A stretch of 44,091 nt of DNA from Chara braunii. Taxonomy: Eukaryota > Streptophyta > Charophyceae > Charales > Characeae. Made by a program: the position numbers and the translations under genes. Below, one piece after another: positions 19,706-29,934 of the stretch. The stretch covers positions 1,647,461 to 1,691,551 of the forward strand of contig BFEA01000118.1 in NCBI GenBank assembly GCA_003427395.1. The letters run 5' to 3'. The notes under the pieces are model-generated. The model worked only from the letters and a program-made list of their open reading frames with translations. It did no database searches and was not told where the DNA came from. The number at the start of each line of letters is the position of its first letter. Positions within the stretch are counted from its first letter, which is position 1.

Positions 19706-20651
19706 ATTTCGGCTCGTTGGTCAAATCCGACTCCTTCCACGGTGTAATTTCCTCACCCTTTGGAACCTTGGTAGGCCGGTGCAGACGTGTCAGCCCGTCC
19801 ACGTTGCCGTGTCGCTCTGTCTTTCGATAGACGATATCGAAATCGTATTCTTGTAATCGCACCGCCCAATGGCCAATCATGCCCATGTAGTTGGTGAGTT
19901 TCTTCAGCGCCAGCAGAGGCTCGTGATCCGTTACGAGGCGAAACTTCTGTCCATAGAGATACGGATGGAAGTGTTGGATTCCCCAAACTACTGCATAGCA
20001 CTCACCCTGAGGTGCGGAGTCGTTTCTTCGTTCGTCCGGTACGGTTCGTGACGCGTACTCGATGACGTGTTCGCGACCATCGTTCCCCTTCTGTGCGAAA
20101 ATAGCGGAAATAGCTTCCGGTTGCCAGTCCGTGATGAGAATGAACTGTTTCGAGGGGTCCAGTCGAATCAAAATAGGGGCCATTGCCAGAGCGTCCTTGA
20201 GAGTTGCAAAAGCCTGTTGGCACTCCGCGTCCCAGCGGAGGGGCTGACCCTTCCGTAACAAATTCGTTAGTGGTCGTGCAATCGCGGCGAAGCCCTTGAT
20301 GAAGCGCCGGTAATACGACGCTAGTCCCAAGAAGGCTCGAACCTGCGTTAGTGACGTAGGAACCGAAGCTTCCTTTACCGCCACAACTTTTCTCAAATCT
20401 GTCCACAGTCCTCCACGTGTCACGACATAGCCCAAGAACGAAATTTCCGAGAGGAAAAATTCGCTCTTCTCAAGCGCAATTTTGAACCCCGCGTCTCTCA
20501 ATGCACCCAATGTCCATTCGATGTGTTGCGCGTGCCCGTGATAGGTTTCTGAGTAGACCAGGATGTCATCCATGTACACGATCACGCAGAAGTTGATCAT
20601 CCCTTGCGTCAGCCGTGTCTTGTTGACGAAGTTCTGGAACGTCATGTTCAT
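19650..20651 (-). pseudogene. Element B reverse transcriptase (palm/thumb) and RNase H
   Basis: The 333-codon frame contains the RT catalytic YMDD at residues 26-29 (VIVYMDDILVYSE), the LGYVVTRGG block, the ASYYRRFIKGFA connection, then RNase H. RNase H motifs are D175 in ITDWQPEA, E218 in GECYAVVW, D242 in VTDHEPLL and D285 in HGNVDGLTRL. These are the residues expected for the active sites. Together they copy element RNA into DNA and remove the template. The frame is separated from the upstream RT fingers only by one TAG stop at a codon that is CAG in element A. A frameshift at its 3' end separates it from the PHD finger. Confidence 0.9.
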
Positions 20652-20654
20652 CGC

Positions 20655-21128
20655 TCGCTAAAATGTGGCAGGCGCATTGCAAATCCCCATCGGACACCGA
20701 ACCCACTGCCACGTGCCCTTAAACAACACAAAGGCCGTTTTCGGTCGATCTTCTTCCCTTACCAGAATATGATGGAAGCCATGCCGGATATCAAACTTGC
20801 TGAAATAATTAGCGCACCCAATCGCATCCAACAAATCGTCAATCCGGGGGAGGGGATACACATCCTTGATCGTGATTTCATTCAGCTTGCGATAATGAAT
20901 GCAAATGTGAATCGCCCCGTTTTTCTTCAGCACTAATACTACGGGAAAGGACCAAGGTCCGGTAGCAGGTTCAATCCAACCACTGGCCTCGAACTCCCAA
21001 ATTCGTTCGAGAGCCTTTTTGCGTTCAATCAAGGAATAACGATAAGGTTTGCAATGAATTGGGGGTTGATTTTCTGTCTGAATTTCATGTTGGATTACTA
21101 ATGACAACCCGATGTCAGTGTCTGACAC
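20655..21128 (-). pseudogene. Element B reverse transcriptase (fingers)
   Basis: The 156-codon frame has ASGWIEPATGPWSFPVVLVL, CIHYRKLNEITIKDVYPLPR, IGCANYFSKFDIRHGFHHI and CPMGICNAPATF, the standard N-terminal RT blocks of Ty3/gypsy elements. The first catalytic Asp is in FSKFDIRHG. It ends at the TAG that replaces a Gln codon, directly before the YMDD-bearing frame. Confidence 0.9.
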
Positions 21129-21129
21129 A

Positions 21130-21927
21130 CTAATTGCTCCTTGGTGCTCCTTGGTATCCCGTTAGAATATCCGCAATTACCCGGTGGATTTGATTCGGCA
21201 CATATTGTGGAACGTGCAGTTTGAAAAGTTGGTCCCAGATCCGCACGTCAATCTGTTTCGTGTTCGCCTGTTTTGTCGAATCGGGTGGAGGCGCCGAGAT
21301 GAATGAATGATCCGATCGCCAGGAGAATACCGTGGCCATCATCTGAGCATCTTCTTCTCAGATTGCCACGTGTCCTTCCCGGGTAATCCCGTCACAAACA
21401 TCCTGCCACGACACTTCCTTAGTTGCGATTTTTATCCCCAGTTCGTCTGTTTCTGCTTCTAAACGCCCAGGGGGTTCCATAGAGCTTCCTTCCGCCCCCG
21501 AGCGCAACAATCTCACTTCTTTAGCCGATGTTAGTACAGACTTAGGTAATTCCGTAATGTCGCAAAAATGCTTTTTGTCGCTGTACCTGGCGAGGAGAGG
21601 GGTGATCCCTTCGTACAGAGTTTGAGGGGGTTCCAAAGAGTTGACCATCCTCGAAATCTGCACGAGGGACTCTCCCAAGATCATCGCCTTGGTCCTTTGA
21701 ATTTTTCGGTTGGTCAGTTGCATCGTTCTCGCTATCGTTTTGGTTGGCGGATAGTAAACGCGTTGTCGTACCAATTTCAAGATCTCCGGATCATCTTCGT
21801 CACTGTTTTCCGCATCATCAGTTGATGGCTCCCCTTTTGCGGGTTTATCCCAGGAGATCATGCGGAGAGTCCCCGCCATCATCGGGGAAACCCGCGGAAC
21901 CTCGTTAATAGTAGTGCGAAGGGTCAA
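21130..21927 (-). pseudogene. Element B protease-RT linker
   Basis: Two frames (21358-21927 and 21130-21342) are collinear with the element A linker: ISRMVNSLEPPQTLYEG, DKKHFCDITELP, GITREGHVAI, MMATVFSWRSDHSFIS and VPQYVPNQIHRVIADI. No known catalytic motif. The conservation between two decayed copies indicates it was a real part of the polyprotein. The two parts are separated by a stop near 21345. Confidence 0.7.
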
Positions 21928-22325
21928 TCACATGGGCACCGCGTAGGGTTTTCCTCCTGTATTTCGGAGGACGATCGATCGTCGTTCGAAATCCAGGTTT
22001 GCTCGTAACGCCACAAGAGCAGGAAGTCCGAAAAGAACGTCGTACGTATTAACATCTAGTACTACAACATCCTCAAGCGAGTGTACTTTTCCTAATCGGA
22101 AGGCAACATTGGTCATTCTCCCCACAATTTTAATCTTTTCCTCATCTGCCGAAACGAGTTGATCTTTCTCGGTCAGCATGATCAGAACGTTCTTTCTTCC
22201 TGCCCTCTCGACCACTCTTAGCGAAATAGCCAACACAATTGCTTCTGAGTCTATAATCGCGTTGTAAGGAATTCCCCAAATTTCAATATCACATTCTGCA
22301 GATTTCCACGGAATCGGTTTAATCC
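21928..22325 (-). pseudogene. Element B protease-like domain
   Basis: The frame 21928-22236 contains VVERAGRKNVLIM, DEEKIKIVGRMTNVAFRLGK, DVVVLDVNTYDVLFGLPAL and FERRSIVLRNTGGKPYAVP, consistent with an aspartic retropepsin fold (the DVLFGLP block is the usual ILG-type motif). Upstream, the catalytic triad position reads D-S-E rather than D-T/S-G in the same frame. The link to gag is frameshifted near 22330. Confidence 0.65.
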
Positions 22326-22344
22326 GTAAGGAATGATCGTTTTT

Positions 22345-23823
22345 CTAAATTAATCCTACCCGTATCGGATCCGGAGTGCTTGTTGGGTTTTCTTCCGACG
22401 CGGGGCCTTTGGCTTTTCCGTTCGGTGCTCGGGCGAGAGCGAATCGTTTTCGATTCGCTTTCCAGTGCTGTAACATTCGCTCGTTGGCTTGTTCGGAGAT
22501 TGAGAGTAGACCGATCGGAAGGGGAATCCGATGGTCCAGGGCTCGGATGATATTTAGTACATCGATCTCTCCTGTGACGAAGGTGGGTCCTCCCGACTCC
22601 ATTTCTCCTAAGGATGATCGCCACTCCGCGACCTCTTTCTGTTCTGGCGCTGGTCTGATTGTTCCGATCATTCCTAGCCCAGGGTATCCCAACGACACAT
22701 ACTGATCTAGCGGAATTAGCTCAGCGGCCTCCTCCGTGGTGGCCAGGGCACTTCCTCCATCCTCTACTTCTTCCATCAAGGCTCCGACTCGTCCAGGTCC
22801 ATCGGCGATGGGGGGCGCAGCCATAGGTGCGACTCCGATCCGCAGTTGCGGGGATCGGTGGGGGCAATCACGGGCTAGATGTCCGGGCTGATGACAGACA
22901 TAACAGACATTCAGATTGTTCGCAGCTCCTCCGAGAGTCGGCGCAGGGGCTAGTCCTTGTTGCATTGGAGGGGCACACACCGCAATAGGTCGCATGTTCC
23001 TCATCATGGCTTCCAACCGAGCATTGTGCTCTCGCTGTTCCTTTTTGCTTTCTTGGATCAAACTAATCAAAGTTTTGGTCAATTTGAAAATGGTCACGGA
23101 TTCGTTCGATCGTAGGGGAGCCTCAACCGGCGGTGGGGGTAATGCCCTGACGGGCGGGGGCATCATAGGAGCAGAGATGCTCGGAGTCTCGCTTAGGATT
23201 ACTCGTTTGGGGCCTATCTGTTCCATATAAGTGTCAGGTCCTGATACAAATCCCATATTCTCAAATTTGTTCTGCAAAGCAGCCAGTTCTGCTCTCGCTC
23301 GTACGAGCTCGGTCAAATCTCCGTCTTTAGGGTAGTCTTCTCCTTCCAGGAAGTTCGCTGCGAACTTCCGTTCCATTTCTTCCACGGCAGCCATAATTTG
23401 TTGTAGCGTATGAGTGATGGGGGAAAATTGATTTCGCAACTTAGTCCTTATTGTTCGACTGCGGAGTCCGTCAATGAACAGGTCTCTCCCTACTTGCTCA
23501 CCTCGCTCAGTTTTTACGAACATCTTGTAGAACCGGTTTCGATATTCCGCAACGGATTCGAGCGGTTTTTGCACTCGGTCCTTGATCATGTACAATGCCT
23601 GCTCAGGGTGAACATAATCAAATCGGTTCATGAAATCCCGTTCGAAGGTCGGGAGATCCACCCATACATAGGTACTATACCAATGATGAGCGTCTCCTCC
23701 CATCCGAGCCGGAATGTTGATCTGTGCTTCGTGATCATCGTACTGCTGTGCTCTAAGCGTGGCGAGCCGTGCTCCTGCGAGATGGTGCGCCGGATCAAAT
23801 AGATAGAGATTTGGTGGCGACAT
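22345..23823 (-). CDS. Element B gag with CCHC zinc knuckle
   Basis: This 492-codon frame is the longest intact part of the element. Residues about 1-150 form the Retrotrans_gag-type capsid region (LYLFDPAHHLAGARL, GGDAHHWYSTYVWVDLPTFE, RFDYVHPEQAL, FIDGLRSRTIRTKLRNQFSP). A helical Glu/Ala/Leu-rich stretch follows, then a Pro-rich linker. Residues 307-320 form the zinc knuckle C-x2-C-x4-H-x4-C (CYVCHQPGHLARDC), which binds element RNA. The C-terminal part continues as LIPLDQYVSLGYPGLG, shared with A. The original start was probably further upstream (a methionine precedes NVQNPVPQ near 23900), but a stop separates it, so the present start is MSPPN at 23823. Confidence 0.85.
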   Translation of the reverse strand: MSPPNLYLFDPAHHLAGARLATLRAQQYDDHEAQINIPARMGGDAHHWYSTYVWVDLPTFERDFMNRFDYVHPEQALYMIKDRVQKPLESVAEYRNRFYKMFVKTERGEQVGRDLFIDGLRSRTIRTKLRNQFSPITHTLQQIMAAVEEMERKFAANFLEGEDYPKDGDLTELVRARAELAALQNKFENMGFVSGPDTYMEQIGPKRVILSETPSISAPMMPPPVRALPPPPVEAPLRSNESVTIFKLTKTLISLIQESKKEQREHNARLEAMMRNMRPIAVCAPPMQQGLAPAPTLGGAANNLNVCYVCHQPGHLARDCPHRSPQLRIGVAPMAAPPIADGPGRVGALMEEVEDGGSALATTEEAAELIPLDQYVSLGYPGLGMIGTIRPAPEQKEVAEWRSSLGEMESGGPTFVTGEIDVLNIIRALDHRIPLPIGLLSISEQANERMLQHWKANRKRFALARAPNGKAKGPASEENPTSTPDPIRVGLI

Positions 23824-24045
23824 GGGAGCTCGTGCACATGAGGCAGGTTGATTAGGTGGATTAACATTTTATTGTGGAACCGGATTTTGCACGTTGGCAG
23901 CCATATTGGCTGCTCGTCAGTTAGCCGCTCTGCTTCTGGTGACTATAGGGTCGCGTCTAGGCGCGTTCCGAGGGCAAGGTCGCCCACGGTTAGCCAGGTC
24001 GCCTAATTAACGTGCTATCAATCGTAAGACCCTAGCCACGTGTCG

Positions 24046-24058
24046 GGCTCCGATACCA
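24046..24058 (-). other. Primer binding site of element B
   Basis: The minus strand reads TGGTATCGGAGCC, identical to that of element A and one base from perfect complementarity to plant initiator-Met tRNA. It abuts the LTR edge (ACCTCACGCC on the plus strand). Confidence 0.7.
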
Positions 24059-26150
24059 ACCTCACGCCCAGCGCGACTTCCTGATCGGAGTGGAGTTTGG
24101 GCCTGGAAGTGCGAAAAGGGGTGTGCCAAGGATTTTTGGGGAACGTGGGGGAGTCTTAAGGGTATGAATGCAATTAGGCGAGCGTGCTCAAGGGACTCAT
24201 GGTCCGCTGGGGCCGGGGCACTGTGGGCGACGGGTTGCGGAAAAATTCCTTCGTGGCGGAGGTGGTCCTGAAAAGTTAGGCCGTCGGGGGCCGCCACGCG
24301 GCGCAGGAAGCCTCGTACCTAAATTGGGCCTCTGAAATTCCGGAGTGTTATACGCACTGTTGCGTCTGCAGTTCACGCAAAACGTATTAGGCCAATAGGG
24401 GGCTATGGCGTGCTATGGAACGACACTGAGTTGATGATACGGGAGAACGAGGCGGAAGGGAGGGAAACTGGTGGCGATCTCAACGAATCCTGGGTGAGTG
24501 AAGTAGTAGGTGTGGTCGGGGGAAGGGAAATCGGAGCACCGAGGGTCGCTAGTGGTAGCACAGTGGAATTCCCACGGACATAACTGATTCTCTGTGTGAC
24601 AGGGGTATCGTGTCCTTATGAGCTCGTTTATTATAGGGGTGAAATAGTCCGGGTCGTAGGACGAGTCTGAGTTCCAAGATCGCGTCATGGTGCCATTGTC
24701 GGTGGGATAGCGCGGGCCGGGTTTCCGTCACCGCGTACGAGCACGTGTGGGACAGGCCGACTGAGTGACGCCTCGGCGTGCCCGTACGGGATGATGGTTC
24801 CGCCGTGACTCCTTTCTAGGGGAGCGAGCCGTCGCACAGGAATGCGTGTAAGGGCACGACTTGGATCGCGTTTACCCATGTTCTCGCGCGGCGTTCGCGG
24901 TTTAATTGTTTCGGATTATGCAAGATACAACCATATCACACCCCTCATCGCGAGATAAGCAAAATCGAGGACAAAATCGCTATCAAGACCATATTCATAT
25001 CCCATCTGCAACTGCATCATGTGTGGGCAAAGATTTGACACAAACGAAAGGCAAGGACAGGGATCCTCGACAAAAAGATATACAAACAGGCATAACGTCC
25101 ACACATCTACCTATTCATACATCCATACATTCGATAATCATATGTATAATGCAATCGGGACGGACATAGCAAAGACAATGTGAGCGAAAACCCAGGCCCA
25201 AATCTCAGAAAGCCGAAACGAAAATAAGAACGGGCAAACTACTCGGAGCCGCAATCAAAATGTATGTACACAGATGAAGAGGGGGAAGAGACAAAGAAAC
25301 AGCAAATCCACGTCCATCGACCTCAACTCTCTCTTCCTCTCTCTCCGATGTGGACAGTCCGTCGCCACGCACCAACCCACGAAGTTGTCACCCCGCTTAG
25401 TCCTCCCGCACCCGTCGGATTCGCCCGTGCCCATAGTCCGTCGTGGTCCACGTCAATCCCGCGCGTTCGGCACCAGCCCGTCGGATCGCCCAACTCCCAC
25501 TCTACTCACCTCTTACTTTGCTCGTGTGCCGACCCTTCCTGATCGCGCAAACCCGAGCTTCCAACAACGGGTTCAGAGAGCTGACTAATCGCGCAGCCGA
25601 AATTTATAGCGTGCATGCATGCGCGAAGAACATGGAATTTCCAAGACTTAGAGTGAAGATTAGAGAGGGAGCACCTGCGTTTTGCATGATCGGGCGCCGC
25701 GTGGGGGACGTAACCCTTCTCCACGCATCGATCCGAGCATGCAAGCCGCGGCTTACAAAATCTCAGCAAAAGAAGGAGAGGGGAGGGTGGGAGAGACGAA
25801 GTGTAAGAAGAGAGATACAGTTACAATGGCGCCCGCCCAAAATTGCAGTTACACACACGATTAAGGGCGCCCACTAATCAGAGTACCGTTGCAGCCGCAT
25901 GAAAAAGCGCGTAGACAAAAGGCGCAGCACGACAGAAAAAGTCCTAATTACTGAATTCTTAAATTCGTATCTAATGCGGAATAGCAAAAAGCATTCATTT
26001 CAGAAAGAAGGTCCAAAATTCCGAGAGTCATCGAGGCTTGACAAAATTCGAAAAAGATTCAAAAGAAAATTCAAAAGAACGAAGCAATTTCCCGCGCGAT
26101 GTTCGCGCCTAAAAGACCGAACCCGAAACTAAAGAAGCGACGTCAACATT
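24059..26150 (-). repeat. 5' LTR-like block of element B
   Basis: The inner edge directly follows the primer binding site. The first roughly 110 bp match the A remnant and copy 1. About 25340-26110 match copy 1 again (GTTGTCACCCCGCTT, AATTTATAGC, GCGTGGGGGACGTA). The middle (about 24180-25330) shows no clear match to copy 1, so the two belong to diverged subfamilies or one is recombinant. The right boundary is approximate. I found no TG...CA ends. Confidence 0.55.
25603..25608 (-). promoter_or_regulatory. Putative LTR TATA box
   Basis: The minus strand reads TATAAA in GCATGCATGCACGCTATAAATTT, corresponding to 9490-9495 in copy 1. Transcription would then start near 25570 and run towards gag, with a long leader of about 1.5 kb before the primer binding site. 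That leader length is unusually large, so the assignment is tentative. Confidence 0.45.
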
Positions 26151-26330
26151 TATTAATCGCGCGCGTGGTGGCGGGCCAGACATCCATCCGACCGATCTCC
26201 CAACCGGTCGTCCCCGGACACAGCCAGCCCCGAAGAAGCAACGAAAAAGACGAAGAAGGAAGGGTATTAATGCAATTTTCCACCGATCCCGATTTCCCGG
26301 AAGTGGCCCAATCTTCCCAGCTTAGGACCC

Positions 26331-26708
26331 CTCGTTGCAACCGCGCAGAAAATCGCGCGTTACAGAAAGTGGTTCGTCACAGCGTATGGGACCTCCGCGC
26401 CCGACAACGTGGCCCAGGTAATCAGGGTCATCTGGGATGAGAGGAAAAACTTCGTGTTCAAAGGCAAACACCTCTCCGATGCAGCGTTGGTATCCAATAT
26501 CAAACACCGCACCCACCTTGCAATCAAATGTAATTGGCTGAGGAATGTTACCAAATCTCAGAATAAGCTAGCCGATATCTCATGGTTTAAACCACCAGTG
26601 CCTTTCCCTGCTTGGGATCTAGGGCGGGGCGGCATCGACCAGATCCATCGCCCGCACTTGGTGTGCAGGGCCTACGATCGATACATGAGAAAGGTACTGG
26701 AGGTTTAA
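26331..26708 (+). CDS. Unidentified ORF fragment
   Basis: An open plus frame runs from about 26331 to the TAA at 26706-26708. It reads ...QKIARYRKWFVTAYG, then VIRVIWDERKNFVFKGKHLS, HRTHLAIKCNWLRN and CRAYDRYMRKVLEV. The IWDERKNFVFKGK segment loosely recalls the tryptophan/arginine-rich region after the reverse transcriptase in plant LINE ORF2 proteins. There is no start codon, so it would be a 3' fragment. It lies just outside the element B LTR-like block. Confidence 0.3.
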   Translation, partial: LVATAQKIARYRKWFVTAYGTSAPDNVAQVIRVIWDERKNFVFKGKHLSDAALVSNIKHRTHLAIKCNWLRNVTKSQNKLADISWFKPPVPFPAWDLGRGGIDQIHRPHLVCRAYDRYMRKVLEV

Positions 26709-26842
26709 TGCCACCTTGGCGAGGAACAAGCAATTGACATATATTAAGGGTGGCTGAGGTTGCTCAACGTGTCTTGTCGAAGTGACTCTTTAGCGTGTAG
26801 TTAGGACATGGAGCCATCAAACAGTGGGGACTCCATCTCGCA

Positions 26843-26934
26843 ATAGTAATAATAATAGTAATAATAATAAAAAAATAAAATATAATAATAATAATAATAA
26901 TAATCGTAGTAACAATAATAATAATAATAATGCA
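26843..26934. repeat. (AAT)n microsatellite
   Basis: Imperfect AAT/AATAAT repeats with short interruptions. Confidence 0.95.
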
Positions 26935-27820
26935 AGGAAAATGAACGATAGCGAACTTCAGAAACCAAGCAGCATCATACACATGAGACCAGATAGTCGT
27001 GACCTCGAACCAAAAGCAGAATTGCATCACGAGTCCTACCGAATAAGAGCACAACAAAAGCTCATAAGTGACAATGTTCGAATAGTCTCATCATCATCAA
27101 CAAGGAACCAATTTCGACATCCTATCTGGCACTCGGCGCCCAGACTACAAATGGCAGATCCTATCTAGCCTATCTACAATGTCGCTGATGACGTCAACAA
27201 CTTCCCGAAGTACGAGTAGATCTCGGCCAATGCCGTTTGCCTCAAGCACCAGGTATGTCTCTCGTATTACTCACAACCTCGATCCCCAACTCACAGATGC
27301 CACATGCACCCAAGAACCACCATGCGCCCCATCCAGCACACAACAGCGCAGCTCGGCTATGGGTGCCTGCTCCTTCCGCTTCTTCTTCTCTCACAATCGT
27401 TTTCTTCGTTCACTCACCCCTGCTTCTACTTCCGAGATCGATCGTTTTCCCTCCCCGCGTCATTCTTTCCTTACCCGCTCGTACTAGGTACCTATTTTTC
27501 TCCTTCTCGCAACTCTTACCCCCGTGCAATCACTTCCCTCTGCTGCACACGTGTCTCCGCGTTCACTTAACCGCACTCACATTCTATTTCACCACACTGC
27601 TCGTGCACTATCTCCCTTACTTCACTCGGCCCGTTGTCTCGTTGTTTGCTTGTGCGCCTGTAATCCTCTAGCCATTGTGCCCACTTCTCATCTTCTTCGG
27701 ACACACTCCTCATCTTCTTCGTGCTCTGCTCGCCCGCTCGTGTTTCATCCTTTGCACGGTGTTGTTGCTCTCTATCTCAGTGCGCTTTCTTTATCTATGT
27801 CTACCGCATGCTCCTCTCCT
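26935..27820. other. Non-coding, CT-rich stretch
   Basis: Pyrimidine-rich on the plus strand from about 27360. Several overlapping Ser/Leu/Pro-rich frames exist but none has a domain or a consistent codon pattern. Possibly an intron or untranslated sequence. Confidence 0.45.
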
Positions 27821-27821
27821 C

Positions 27822-27902
27822 TCTCTCCCTCTCTCTCTCTCTCTCACATACACACACACACACACACACACACATACACACACACACACACACACACATA
27901 CA
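27822..27902. repeat. (TC)n-(AC)n compound microsatellite
   Basis: A CT run (about 27822-27845) is followed by an AC run interrupted by AT steps. A second, looser AC/ATAC stretch lies at about 28018-28065. Confidence 0.95.
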
Positions 27903-27934
27903 TAGGCGCACACACGCAAGTAGCAGTGCACACT

Positions 27935-28145
27935 ACCGTGTCCTAGTGGTAAATTCATTAGATTTTTGCTAATCTGATCGATGGAATACCAGGTAATCAT
28001 TCGCACGATCCTCGCTCATACATACACACTCACGCACACATACACACATACATACAAACAAACAAACAAGAGTAGCGGTGTATATTTCCATGTTCTAGCG
28101 GTAAATTCAGACAATTTTGTTTATCCTGTCGATAGAAGTACCATT
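27935..28145 (+). repeat. Diverged local duplication around AC repeats
   Basis: CGTGTCCTAGTGGTAAATTC...CTGATCGATGGAATACCA (about 27938-27991) resembles CATGTTCTAGCGGTAAATTC...CTGTCGATAGAAGTACCA (about 28090-28143). An AC/ATAC repeat lies between them. Confidence 0.55.
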
Positions 28146-28159
28146 CAGCTAGGCGTGAG

Positions 28160-28960
28160 ATAGGAGACTTACCTGTTATCTCTCTCCTCAACCTGGTCGT
28201 CGTCGTCACTATACCCCCCCAACCCGGGGAACCATCCCAAGCACATTATAGAGAGTCTCTCGTAAGTCGGATACCAGATCCCAAAATCCACGCCCGGATC
28301 ATCGCCATCATCGATTGCCAAAGCTGGTAAGTCACCTCTCCTCCCTTCTCCTTCTCCTCCTCCTTCCTCTTCTGCATCTTCTTCTTCTCCTTCTCCTTCC
28401 GTGGGTCAAACCCGCCTCTCCTTTCTGACGCTACTCTCTGCTGCCTCCGCTTCCCATATTCGCGCTTCTTTCCTTTTTCCCTACGTTGTTGCCTTCTTCC
28501 TTGCAACACTCCCCTTCTTCCTCGTCCCCTCCGTCGTTCTCCTCCTCGCTCTCTTCCCGCTCTTCTCACCGCCTCCCCCATGCGCCACCTCCTTCTGCGC
28601 GATCCATTTCCTTTCCTTTCCACGTTCCCCTTCTACTACCACCGCGTGCATCTCCCCTTTTTCGGAGCCATCTCCCCGGCGCGCTGCCTCTCAACGCCGC
28701 AGTTGCAATCTGCCTTGAGCCATGATGGGTTGGCATGACGGTGATCTCTGCATGATCGAGCTGCTATAGCAGCTTCGACATTCCTCGGACGAATCTGGCC
28801 CTGTTCTAACGACACATCCAATAATTTTCGGATGAGATCGGAAGAAAAGAAAATAAACTAAGAATAATAAAAAAAAATCCAGAAAAATTGTGAAAAAGAG
28901 AAAAAGAAAAATAAAGAAATTCAAATAAGACAAAATAAAATATAACTACTTGACTACCCG
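28160..28960. other. CT-rich then AT-rich sequence, no gene recognised
   Basis: A GTAAGT donor-like site follows CCAAAGCTG at about 28325, ahead of a long CT-rich tract. It could be an exon-intron boundary, but no upstream exon could be read with confidence. 28830-28950 is A-rich. Confidence 0.4.
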
Positions 28961-28974
28961 GTCGTGCCAACTGT

Positions 28975-29065
28975 CACGAGGGGCTCCTACCGTAACTAAT
29001 CGTAATCTCGAGGTCACGAGTTCGAGTCCCTACTGTTGGAGCCTAAGACAAAAGTGCACTCCCTA
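28975..29065 (+). repeat. tRNA-like SINE fragment
   Basis: AGGTCACGAGTTCGAGTCCC at about 29012-29031 is a good B-box. No matching A-box at the right distance and no cloverleaf could be drawn, so this is not a functional tRNA gene. Confidence 0.4.
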
Positions 29066-29802
29066 GTTAGTATCAAAAGGGGCTAGTCTCTTTGACGGTA
29101 GGCCTCGATCCCCACATCCCCCGCTTAACAACCCACACCTAAACCTACTAAGCTAACTCCTACTCTTGTTAAGAGAGGAGCCGCTCAGATATATGTAAAG
29201 GATTGGGGTTCAGACCGCCTAGTGCCCTGAACCCATTTCTAAGTCTGTGTGTGTGTACACGCTTGCTGATATGCGTGCCTGTTTGAGTGCTTGTCGGATT
29301 GAGTGTGTGTGTGAACCGCCAGGGTACTTGGTTAATCGGAAGGCCCAAAGGGCCGGTACTTAGCTGCGATCGCGACATTTGAGGGGCACGGCGGCGAAAA
29401 CACTCAAGTGGTGGGTAGGTTGGTACCACACCAAGTATAGGTAGATGTTCCGGGTACTCGAGGCCGAGGAGAAGAAGACAAAGGCTGGCATTTTTAGACG
29501 CCCAGTACCGGTAAGTAGACAGGTACCAGTCCAAGTCTCAGTGTGTGTCGTAGATCTACCCGACACAGCACAAACCCAAACAACCCCTCGACCTTTTAGG
29601 TCGGAAGGTATCACTAACCATCACAGCGCGCGTCATAACAACGCGCGCACATACTCTCAAAATTTCCTCACTAATTCACCCCGGCCTCAATGGTCGAGGA
29701 AATTGTTTTAAGTGTCATGCCACAGCGCGGACACCTTTTTCATTTTATACTGGCCCCGTCATGGTAGCCGGCGTCGTCGCTGTGCCGAATGCAAAAGCAT
29801 GG
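29066..29802. other. Intergenic DNA, no gene recognised
   Basis: GT-rich patches at 29246-29320. Open frames on both strands overlap without domain content. Confidence 0.45.
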
Positions 29803-29836
29803 CCAAATACCCTTGTACCCTTGTAAGGGTATTTGG
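29803..29836. repeat. Short perfect inverted repeat
   Basis: CCAAATACCCTT at 29803-29814 is inverted as AAGGGTATTTGG at 29825-29836, with a 10-nt loop. Confidence 0.7.
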
Positions 29837-29934
29837 TCCGACAGCGGTAGTCAGAGATGGAGTGGGGCCACCGGTGCGGGTCTGGCTAAGTCAAGGAGTG
29901 ATCATTTTGCCAGTACCTCACCTCCCTTTCTCAG

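Larger units (their letters stand above)
18839..24058 (-). mobile_element. Ty3/gypsy element B, better preserved, 3'-truncated
   Basis: Minus-strand order is PBS, gag with zinc knuckle, protease-like domain, linker, RT, RNase H, PHD-type finger, integrase N-terminus. RT keeps YMDD and RNase H keeps its acidic residues, but several stops and frameshifts break the polyprotein. The integrase is cut in its catalytic core where the LTR remnant of A begins. A 5' LTR-like block lies to the right (24059 to about 26150). It appears to be the same family as element A. Confidence 0.88.

Noticed and set aside
27237-27946. Ser/Leu/Pro- and His/Thr-rich ORFs in the CT/AC-rich tract
   Set aside because: Low-complexity translation of pyrimidine-rich DNA and AC microsatellite.
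28315-28335. Exon boundary at CCAAAGCTG|GTAAGT
   Set aside because: The donor-like site is good but no supporting upstream exon frame or partner acceptor could be established.
28835-28844. AGATCGGAAG, the first ten bases of the Illumina TruSeq adapter
   Set aside because: The next bases do not continue the adapter; a ten-base match in an A/G-rich region is likely chance.
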